NCBI RefSeq assembly: GCF_035946055.1
Contig: NZ_CP108364.1
Location: forward strand, 5,518,001 to 5,582,000
DNA: 64,000 nucleotides
Direction of reading: 5' to 3'
Origin: Streptomyces sp. NBC_01341
Lineage (GTDB): Bacteria; Actinomycetota; Actinomycetes; Streptomycetales; Streptomycetaceae
Of this stretch, positions 17,530 through 24,038 are shown in pieces. The notes under the pieces were generated by a model. That model searched no databases. It was not told the origin of the DNA and saw nothing but the letters and a program-made list of their open reading frames with translations. The translations under genes were made by a program, and so were the position numbers. Position 1 is the stretch's first letter. Each line of letters starts with the position of its first letter.

Positions 17530-18644
17530 CGAACAGCAGCAACGCCTGGGACGCGCTCCCGATCCGCGACGAGCTCCGCGGCCAGTCCCCGTACGGCGCG
17601 CCCCAGCTCGACGTACCCGTCCGGCTGAACACCAACGAGAACCCCTACCCGCTGCCCGACGCGCTCGTCGACCGCATCGCCGAGCGCGTCCGCGAGGCCG
17701 CCCGCGACCTCAACCGCTACCCCGACCGCGACGCCGTCGAACTCCGCACCGAGCTCGCCCGCTACCTCACCCGCACCGCGGGACACGAGGTGGCCGCGGT
17801 CAACGTCTGGGCGGCCAACGGCTCCAACGAGGTCCTCCAGCAGCTGCTGCAGACCTTCGGCGGACCCGGGCGCACCGCGATCGGCTTCGAACCCTCGTAC
17901 TCCATGCACGCCCTCATCGCCCGCGGCACCGGCACCGGCTGGATCTCCGGCCCGCGCAACGAGGACTTCACCATCGACGTGGAGGCATCGAAGAAGGCCA
18001 TCGCCGAGCACCGGCCGGAAGTCGTCTTCATCACCTCGCCCAACAACCCCACCGGCACCGCCGTCGACGCGGACACGGTCGTCGCCCTGTACGACGCGGC
18101 CCAGGCGGCACGGCCCTCGATGGTCGTCGTCGACGAGGCGTACGGCGAGTTCAGCCACCACCCCTCGCTGCTCCCGCTCATCGAGGGCCGCCCCCACCTG
18201 GTGCTCTCGCGCACCATGTCCAAGGCCTTCGGCGCCGCGGGCCTGCGCCTCGGCTACCTCGCAGCGGCCCCGGCCGTCGTCGATGCCGTACAGCTGGTGC
18301 GCCTGCCGTACCACCTGTCCTCCGTCACCCAGGCCACCGCGCTCGCCGCCCTGGAGCACACCGATACGCTGCTCGGGTACGTCGCGCAGCTCAAGAGCGA
18401 GCGCGACCGGCTGGTCGGCGGGCTGCGGGAGCTCGGCTTCGCCGTGACGGACTCGGACGCCAACTTCGTCCAGTTCGGCCGCTTCGCCGACAGCCACGCC
18501 GCCTGGCAGGAGATCCTCGACCGGGGCGTCCTGGTCCGGGACAACGGCGTACCGGGGTGGCTGCGGGTCTCCGCGGGAACCCCGGCAGAGAACGACGCGT
18601 TCCTCGATGCGGTGCGCGAACTGAAGAAGGAGCACGACGCATGA
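17526..18644 (+). CDS. hisC: Histidinol-phosphate aminotransferase
   Basis: A 372-residue class I/II PLP aminotransferase. It converts imidazole acetol phosphate to histidinol phosphate using glutamate. Signatures: RLNTNENPYPLP at the N terminus, ANGSNEVLQQLLQTF, TSPNNPTGTAV, and RTMSKAFGAAGLRLGY with the PLP lysine at K233. GTG at 17526 overlaps the hisD stop (GTGA), and the end overlaps the hisB ATG (ATGA). The frame stays open upstream within hisD, but the family start supports 17526. Confidence 0.96.
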   Translation: MTNSSNAWDALPIRDELRGQSPYGAPQLDVPVRLNTNENPYPLPDALVDRIAERVREAARDLNRYPDRDAVELRTELARYLTRTAGHEVAAVNVWAANGSNEVLQQLLQTFGGPGRTAIGFEPSYSMHALIARGTGTGWISGPRNEDFTIDVEASKKAIAEHRPEVVFITSPNNPTGTAVDADTVVALYDAAQAARPSMVVVDEAYGEFSHHPSLLPLIEGRPHLVLSRTMSKAFGAAGLRLGYLAAAPAVVDAVQLVRLPYHLSSVTQATALAALEHTDTLLGYVAQLKSERDRLVGGLRELGFAVTDSDANFVQFGRFADSHAAWQEILDRGVLVRDNGVPGWLRVSAGTPAENDAFLDAVRELKKEHDA

Positions 18645-19234
18645 GCCGCGTAGGCAGGGTGGAGCGGACCACCAAGGAGACCTCCGTGCTCGTCGAGATC
18701 GATCTCGACGGCACCGGCAAGGTCGATGTCGGGACCGGGGTCGGTTTCTACGACCACATGCTCGACCAGCTCGGCCGGCACGGACTCTTCGACCTCACGG
18801 TCAAGACCGAGGGCGACCTGCACATCGACTCGCACCACACCATCGAGGACACCGCCCTCGCACTCGGCGCCGCCTTCAAGCAGGCACTGGGCGACAAGGT
18901 CGGCATCTACCGCTTCGGCAACTGCACGGTCCCGCTGGACGAGTCGCTCGCCCAGGTCACCGTCGACCTCTCCGGCCGCCCCTACCTGGTGCACACCGAG
19001 CCGGAGAAGATGGCGCCGATGATCGGCGAGTACGACACGACGATGACCCGGCACATCCTGGAGTCCTTCGTCGCCCAGGCGCAGATCGCCCTGCACGTCC
19101 ACGTCCCGTACGGCCGCAACGCCCACCACATCGTGGAGTGCCAGTTCAAGGCGCTGGCCCGCGCGCTCCGTTACGCCAGCGAGCACGACCCGCGCGCCGC
19201 AGGCATCCTGCCCTCCACGAAGGGCGCGCTGTGA
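18641..19234 (+). CDS. hisB: Imidazoleglycerol-phosphate dehydratase
   Basis: A 197-residue monofunctional dehydratase (no phosphatase half), as usual in actinobacteria. It dehydrates imidazole glycerol phosphate to imidazole acetol phosphate using two Mn ions. Metal motifs SHHTIEDTA and NAHHIVECQFKA are present, plus GVGFYDHMLDQLGRHG. Starts within the hisC stop (ATGA) and ends in an overlap with the next small gene (GTGA). Confidence 0.97.
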   Translation: MSRVGRVERTTKETSVLVEIDLDGTGKVDVGTGVGFYDHMLDQLGRHGLFDLTVKTEGDLHIDSHHTIEDTALALGAAFKQALGDKVGIYRFGNCTVPLDESLAQVTVDLSGRPYLVHTEPEKMAPMIGEYDTTMTRHILESFVAQAQIALHVHVPYGRNAHHIVECQFKALARALRYASEHDPRAAGILPSTKGAL

Positions 19235-19386
19235 CCGGCCTCAACACCATTCTCATCGTCGTCGGCCTCTTCCTGGCCGGCGGCGTCTACTCCTTCTGGA
19301 AGCAGGGCATGCCCAAGGGCGTCGTCGTGCTCCTCGGATTCGGCTCCGTGATGTGCCTGGTCTCCGGCATCCTGCGGATCCAGTGA
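19231..19386 (+). CDS. Small membrane protein embedded in the his operon
   Basis: A 51-residue protein with two hydrophobic segments (TGLNTILIVVGLFLAGGVY and GVVVLLGFGSVMCLVSGIL) separated by a basic loop (FWKQGMPKG). It starts inside the hisB stop codon (GTGA), so its synthesis is tied to hisB. High G+C at third positions and this coupling argue that it is real. I recall similar small genes at this place in other Streptomyces, but no function is known. Confidence 0.78.
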   Translation: MTGLNTILIVVGLFLAGGVYSFWKQGMPKGVVVLLGFGSVMCLVSGILRIQ

Positions 19387-19405
19387 CCCCGGGACTGAGG
19401 AATCT

Positions 19406-20047
19406 GTGAGCGACAAGAAGAAGATCGTCGTCTTCGACTACGGCTTCGGCAACGTCCGTTCCGCCGAGCGGGCCCTCGCCCATGTCGGCGGGGACGTGGA
19501 GATCACCCGCGACTTCGACACCGCCATGAACGCGGACGGGCTGCTCGTCCCCGGCGTCGGTGCCTTCTCGGCCTGCATGGCGGGGCTGAAGGAAGCCCGC
19601 GGCGAATGGATCATCGGGCGCAGGCTGTCCGGCGGCCGGCCCGTCATGGGTATCTGCGTCGGCATGCAGATCCTGTTCGAGCGCGGCATCGAGCACGGCG
19701 TGGAGACGGAGGGCCTCGACGAGTGGCCCGGGACCGTCGGCCCGCTGAAGGCCGACATCGTCCCGCACATGGGCTGGAACACCGTCGAGGCCCCCGAGGA
19801 CTCCCGGCTCTTCGCCGGCCTCGACCGCGACGAGCGCTACTACTTCGTGCACTCGTACGCGGCGCACGACTGGTCCCTCGAAGTGACCAACGCCAAGATC
19901 CGTGCCCCCAAGGTCACCTGGGCGACGCACGGAGAGCGGTTCGTCGCGGCCGTCGAGAACGGCGCGTTGTGGGCCACCCAGTTCCACCCCGAGAAGTCCG
20001 GCGATGCCGGCGCCCAGCTGCTGACCAACTGGATCGAGACGCTGTAA
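19406..20047 (+). CDS. hisH: Imidazole glycerol phosphate synthase, glutaminase subunit
   Basis: A 213-residue class I glutamine amidotransferase that supplies ammonia to HisF. Nucleophile C84 lies in GICVGMQILFERG and the His/Glu pair in FHPEKSG (H194/E196); the oxyanion region is PGVGAFSACM. GTG at 19406 has GAGG upstream. Its TAA overlaps the priA ATG (TAATG). It pairs with hisF at 21164. Confidence 0.97.
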   Translation: MSDKKKIVVFDYGFGNVRSAERALAHVGGDVEITRDFDTAMNADGLLVPGVGAFSACMAGLKEARGEWIIGRRLSGGRPVMGICVGMQILFERGIEHGVETEGLDEWPGTVGPLKADIVPHMGWNTVEAPEDSRLFAGLDRDERYYFVHSYAAHDWSLEVTNAKIRAPKVTWATHGERFVAAVENGALWATQFHPEKSGDAGAQLLTNWIETL

Positions 20048-20772
20048 TGCCGAAGCTTGAACTGCTCCCCGCCGTAGACGTGCGCGACGGCCAGGCCGTC
20101 CGCCTCGTGCACGGCGAATCCGGCTCCGAGACCTCCTACGGCTCGCCGCTCGAGGCGGCCCTCGCCTGGCAGAACTCCGGCGCCGAGTGGCTTCACCTCG
20201 TCGACCTGGACGCCGCGTTCGGCACCGGCGACAACCGTGCCCTGATCGCCGAGGTCGCCGGCGCGATGGACATCAAGGTGGAACTCTCCGGCGGCATCCG
20301 CGACGACGCCTCGCTGGAGGCGGCCCTCGCCACCGGCTGCCGCCGCGTGAACCTCGGTACCGCCGCCCTGGAGACCCCCGAGTGGGTCGCCAAGGTCATC
20401 GCCGAGCACGGCGACAAGATCGCCGTCGGCCTCGACGTCCGCGGCACGACCCTGCGCGGCCGCGGCTGGACCCGCGACGGCGGCGACCTCTACGAGACGC
20501 TCGCCCGCCTCGACTCCGAGGGCTGCGCCCGGTACGTGGTGACCGACATCGCCAAGGACGGCACGCTGGAGGGCCCGAACCTGGGCCTGCTGCGCGACGT
20601 CTGCGCGGCCACCGACCGGCCCGTCGTCGCCTCCGGCGGCGTCTCCTCGCTGGCCGACCTGCGGGCGATCTCCCTGCTCGTCCCGGAGGGTGTCGAGGGC
20701 GCGATCGTCGGAAAGGCGCTGTACGCCAAGGCGTTCACGCTCGAGGAGGCACTGAAGGCGGTCTCCGCATGA
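20047..20772 (+). CDS. priA: Phosphoribosyl isomerase A (HisA/TrpF bifunctional)
   Basis: A 241-residue (beta/alpha)8 isomerase. It has the HisA-type N terminus LLPAVDVRDGQAVRLVHGE with D11, and TDIAKDGTLEGPNLGLL carrying the second catalytic Asp region. In Streptomyces and Mycobacterium this enzyme, PriA, also does the TrpF reaction (phosphoribosylanthranilate isomerase). The absence of a trpF gene among the trp genes in this window fits, though trpF elsewhere in the genome cannot be excluded. The end overlaps the next ATG (ATGA). Confidence 0.93.
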   Translation: MPKLELLPAVDVRDGQAVRLVHGESGSETSYGSPLEAALAWQNSGAEWLHLVDLDAAFGTGDNRALIAEVAGAMDIKVELSGGIRDDASLEAALATGCRRVNLGTAALETPEWVAKVIAEHGDKIAVGLDVRGTTLRGRGWTRDGGDLYETLARLDSEGCARYVVTDIAKDGTLEGPNLGLLRDVCAATDRPVVASGGVSSLADLRAISLLVPEGVEGAIVGKALYAKAFTLEEALKAVSA

Positions 20773-21167
20773 CGGACTCCGTGCGCCGCTTCTCCTCGGA
20801 CGCCCCGTGGGAGGAGAAGTTCGGTTACTCCCGCGCGGTGGAGCTCCCGGGCGGTCTGGTCCTCGTGGCCGGATGCACCTCCGTGGTCAACGGCGAGATC
20901 GCCCGGGGCGGTCCGTACGAGCAGGCCGTCGCCTCCTTCCAGGTCGCCTTCGACGCGCTGAAGCAGACGGGCCTGGGACGCGAGGACGTCGTCCGTACCC
21001 GGATGTACCTCACCCACGCCCGCGACGTGGACGAGGTCGGCCGCGCCCACAAGGAGCTGTTCGACGACGTCCGCCCCGCCGCCTCGATGATCATCGTGGC
21101 CGGTCTGGTGGACCCGTCCCTCGTCGTCGAGGTCGAGGTCGAGGCCTACCGGGCGGGTGAGCGATGA
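20769..21167 (+). CDS. Rid-superfamily (YjgF/YER057c) protein
   Basis: A 132-residue Rid-fold protein. It has WEEKFGYSRAVELPGGLVLVAGCT, FDALKQTGLGREDVVRTRMYLT, and RPAASMIIVAGLVDPSLVVEVEVEA. By eye, the position of RidA Arg105 (in the TRS motif of E. coli RidA) is occupied by Ala here, so it may belong to a Rid subgroup without the classical 2-aminoacrylate deaminase activity. It is translationally coupled on both sides (ATGA with priA and with hisF), implying a role linked to histidine synthesis or cleanup of reactive imines. Confidence 0.9.
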   Translation: MTDSVRRFSSDAPWEEKFGYSRAVELPGGLVLVAGCTSVVNGEIARGGPYEQAVASFQVAFDALKQTGLGREDVVRTRMYLTHARDVDEVGRAHKELFDDVRPAASMIIVAGLVDPSLVVEVEVEAYRAGER

Positions 21168-21919
21168 GCCTCGCCGTACGGGTCATCCCGTGCCTCGACG
21201 TCGACAACGGCCGGGTCGTCAAGGGCGTCAACTTCCAGAACCTGCGCGACGCGGGTGACCCCGTCGAGATGGCCAAGCTGTACGACGCCGAGGGCGCCGA
21301 CGAGCTGACGTTCCTCGACATCACCGCGTCCAGCGGTGACCGCGAGACGACCTACGACGTGGTGCGCCGCACCGCGGAGCAGGTCTTCATCCCGCTCACC
21401 GTCGGCGGCGGCGTCCGCACCCCCGACGACGTCGACAAGCTGCTGCGGGCCGGGGCCGACAAGGTCGGCGTCAACACAGCGGCCATCGCCCGCCCCGACC
21501 TCGTCCGTGAGATCGCGGAGCGGTTCGGACGGCAGGTGCTCGTGCTCTCCGTCGACGCCCGCCGCACCCCCACGGGCAGCTTCGAGGTCACCACGCACGG
21601 CGGCCGCAAGGGCACCGGCATCGACGCGGTCGAGTGGGCGCACCGGGCTGCCGAGCTCGGCGCCGGGGAGATCCTCCTCAACTCGATGGACGCCGACGGC
21701 ACGAAGGACGGCTACGACACCGAGATGATCGAGGCCGTACGGGCGCACGTCACCGTCCCCGTCATCGCCTCGGGCGGTGCTGGCCGGCTGGAGGACTTCG
21801 CTCCGGCCGTCGGCGCGGGTGCCGACGCGGTCCTGGCCGCATCCGTCTTCCACTTCGGTGACCTGCGGATCTCTGAGGTCAAGGGTGCGCTGCGAGAGGC
21901 CGGTCACCCGGTCCGCTGA
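21164..21919 (+). CDS. hisF: Imidazole glycerol phosphate synthase, cyclase subunit
   Basis: A 251-residue (beta/alpha)8 enzyme that uses ammonia from HisH to make imidazole glycerol phosphate and AICAR from PRFAR. It has RVIPCLDVDNGRVVKGVNF with the N-terminal catalytic Asp (D12), VLVLSVDARR with the second, and a closing phosphate site ASGGAGRLEDF. Last gene of the operon; a hairpin overlaps its stop codon. Confidence 0.97.
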   Translation: MSLAVRVIPCLDVDNGRVVKGVNFQNLRDAGDPVEMAKLYDAEGADELTFLDITASSGDRETTYDVVRRTAEQVFIPLTVGGGVRTPDDVDKLLRAGADKVGVNTAAIARPDLVREIAERFGRQVLVLSVDARRTPTGSFEVTTHGGRKGTGIDAVEWAHRAAELGAGEILLNSMDADGTKDGYDTEMIEAVRAHVTVPVIASGGAGRLEDFAPAVGAGADAVLAASVFHFGDLRISEVKGALREAGHPVR

Positions 21920-21940
21920 CCCGCGGGGGAGCGGACCGGG
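21907..21940 (+). terminator. his operon terminator overlapping the hisF stop
   Basis: CCCGGTCCGCT and AGCGGACCGGG form a perfect 11-bp stem around a 12-nt loop. The 5' arm includes the last codons of hisF, so translation to the stop could influence hairpin formation. Confidence 0.7.
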
Positions 21941-22106
21941 AGCCGAAGACCGGCGATCTCGCCGATGTCCTGGGCGGGGGTGCACCGCGAAAGTGGCGGC
22001 GTCAGCGAATGACGGCGCCACCCACGCGGTGCTCCCCCGAGGCCCCCGGACGACGGGCCGGGGGCCGGCGCGTGCGGTGCCGCCCCGACCGAGAGGATCC
22101 CCCCTC

Positions 22107-23036
22107 GTGCAGCAGCACCTCCCCTCCGGCGACATCTCCCCGCGCCACCGGATGTCGAAGAGCCGCTCCCGTACGGTCAAGCTCGCCGTGGCCGCCGCCG
22201 CGGCCACCGCCGGCCTGGTCACCGCCCTGATACCGGGCGCCCAGGCCGCGGACAACCCGTACGAGCGCGGCCCGGCTCCGAGCAACTCCAGCATCGAGGC
22301 GAGCCGCGGCTCCTACGCGACCTCGCAGACCACCGTCTCCTCGCTGAGCGTCAGCGGGTTCGGCGGCGGCACGATCTACTACCCGACGTCGACCGCGGAC
22401 GGGACGTTCGGCGCGGTCGTCATCGCGCCCGGCTTCACCGCCTACCAGTCGAGCATCGCCTGGCTCGGACCGCGCCTGGCCTCCCAGGGCTTCGTGGTCT
22501 TCACCATCGACACCAACACGACGGTGGACCAGCCGGCGAGCAGGGGCGACCAGTTGCTGGCCGCCCTGGACTACCTCACCCAGAGGAGCTCCGCGCGTAC
22601 GCGGATCGACTCCTCGCGGCTCGGTGTGATGGGCCACTCCATGGGCGGCGGCGGCACACTCGAAGCCGCGAAGGACCGGCCGTCGCTCCAGGCCGCCATC
22701 CCGCTGACCGGCTGGAACACGGACAAGACCTGGCCCGAGGTGCAGACGCCGACCCTGGTCATCGGGGCGGACGGTGACACGGTCGCCCCGGTGGCCACGC
22801 ACTCGGAGCCCTTCTACAACTCGCTGCCGAGCTCGCTGGACAAGGCGTACCTGGAGCTGCGCGGGGCGAGCCACTTCACCCCGAACTCCTCCAACACGAC
22901 GATCGCGAAGTACAGCATCTCGTGGCTGAAGCGCTTCATCGACAACGACACCCGCTACGAGCAGTTCCTCTGCCCGCTGCCCTCGGCGAGCCTGACCATC
23001 GCGGAGTACCGGGGCACCTGCCCGCACACCTCCTGA
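22107..23036 (+). CDS. Secreted cutinase / PET-hydrolase-like lipase
   Basis: A 309-residue precursor closely resembling actinomycete cutinases (Thermobifida cutinases, Streptomyces exfoliatus lipase). The signal peptide ends in GAQA before ADNPYERGPAP. The triad is S178 (GHSMGG), D224 (GADGDTVAPV) and H256 (GASHFTPN). Y113, M179 and W203 match the oxyanion and aromatic-clamp positions, and the only two Cys (near residues 289 and 305) match the C-terminal disulfide. It should hydrolyse polyesters, cutin or lipids outside the cell. GTG at 22107 has GAGAGGA 9 nt upstream; ATG at 22152 is an alternative. Confidence 0.93.
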   Translation: MQQHLPSGDISPRHRMSKSRSRTVKLAVAAAAATAGLVTALIPGAQAADNPYERGPAPSNSSIEASRGSYATSQTTVSSLSVSGFGGGTIYYPTSTADGTFGAVVIAPGFTAYQSSIAWLGPRLASQGFVVFTIDTNTTVDQPASRGDQLLAALDYLTQRSSARTRIDSSRLGVMGHSMGGGGTLEAAKDRPSLQAAIPLTGWNTDKTWPEVQTPTLVIGADGDTVAPVATHSEPFYNSLPSSLDKAYLELRGASHFTPNSSNTTIAKYSISWLKRFIDNDTRYEQFLCPLPSASLTIAEYRGTCPHTS

Positions 23037-23050
23037 CGACGGGGGAACCG

Positions 23051-23083
23051 GGGGCCGGACCGCGCGTACCGCGGTCCGGCCCC
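23051..23083. terminator. Bidirectional hairpin between two hydrolase genes
   Basis: GGGGCCGGACCGCG and its complement give a perfect 14-bp stem with a CGTAC loop in the 48-bp gap between the convergent genes ending at 23036 and 23085. Confidence 0.85.
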
Positions 23084-23084
23084 T

Positions 23085-23876
23085 TCAGGTGTGCGGGTGT
23101 GCTCGGTCCCGGGAGAGGAAACCCGCGATGCTCACGGCGAATCCGGGATCGCGCACAGCCGTCAGGTGATCCCCCGGAAGCACGGCCAGCTCCGCGCCCG
23201 CGATCGCCGAGGCCAGCACTTCGGGCCGGGTCGCGAGAGGGTCGTCCGCACCGGCGAGCACCAGCGTCGGGACGACGATCCGGTCCAGCGGCAACGCGTC
23301 GCGGTGCACCGAACGTATCTGCGCGGCCAGCGCCAGCCGGTCGCCGCCCGCCGTGTCCGCCAGGACGCGGAAGGCCCGGGTCCGCGCGGGTGCGTCCGCA
23401 GCGTCCTCGGCCGTCAGCGCCGCCGACACCAGGTCCGGCGGGATCACCCGGGTGTCGAGCCCGCCCACCTCCACCGCACCCGCGCCGATCCCGCCCACGA
23501 CCAGACGGCTGATCCGGGCGTCCTGGGCCGCGGCGAGGATCGCGACCACGGCGCCCATGGAGTACCCCGCCACGTGCACCCGGTCCGCGCCGATCCGGTC
23601 GATGAGCAACCGCACGTCACGGGCCATCAGCGACTCGCCGTAGCAGGCGTCGGTGTGCGGCCCGTCCGAATCGCCGTGCCCGCGCGCATCCGGGGCGTAC
23701 ACCCGCCGGCCCCGCGCCACCAGCGCCTCCACGACCCCGGGGCCCTCCCAGTTCAGCCGGGCGTGGGCGGCGAAGCCGTGGAGCAGCACGACCGGCGGCA
23801 GGGCGCCGTCCGGATCCCGTGACCAGGACCGGTACCGCAGGGTCAGGCCGTCGTGCGTGCGCAGTTCATCCGTCAT
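23085..23876 (-). CDS. Alpha/beta-fold hydrolase
   Basis: A 263-residue hydrolase with HGFAAHARLNW (oxyanion region), DARGHGDSDGP, nucleophile S106 in GYSMGA, Asp in LAGADDPLA and His in LPGDHLTAV. This is a complete Ser-Asp-His set for esterase, lipase or haloperoxidase-like hydrolases. There is no signal peptide, so it is cytoplasmic, unlike the convergent secreted lipase. It is divergent from the LAL regulator across about 160 bp. The substrate is unknown. Confidence 0.88.
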   Translation of the reverse strand: MTDELRTHDGLTLRYRSWSRDPDGALPPVVLLHGFAAHARLNWEGPGVVEALVARGRRVYAPDARGHGDSDGPHTDACYGESLMARDVRLLIDRIGADRVHVAGYSMGAVVAILAAAQDARISRLVVGGIGAGAVEVGGLDTRVIPPDLVSAALTAEDAADAPARTRAFRVLADTAGGDRLALAAQIRSVHRDALPLDRIVVPTLVLAGADDPLATRPEVLASAIAGAELAVLPGDHLTAVRDPGFAVSIAGFLSRDRAHPHT

Positions 23877-24038
23877 GCGGCGACGCTAAGGGCGTGCCGC
23901 ACCCGAACGCGCCGCGTCTGTGCCCCCGCACAGCGCCCGCGCCGTTCTGTTGGGAGCCCGCACCGCACAGGGCCGCCCGGGAACCAGGAGCGGACGCGCA
24001 CCTTCCGACGCTGTTTACGCGGAAGTAACGTCGACGAG

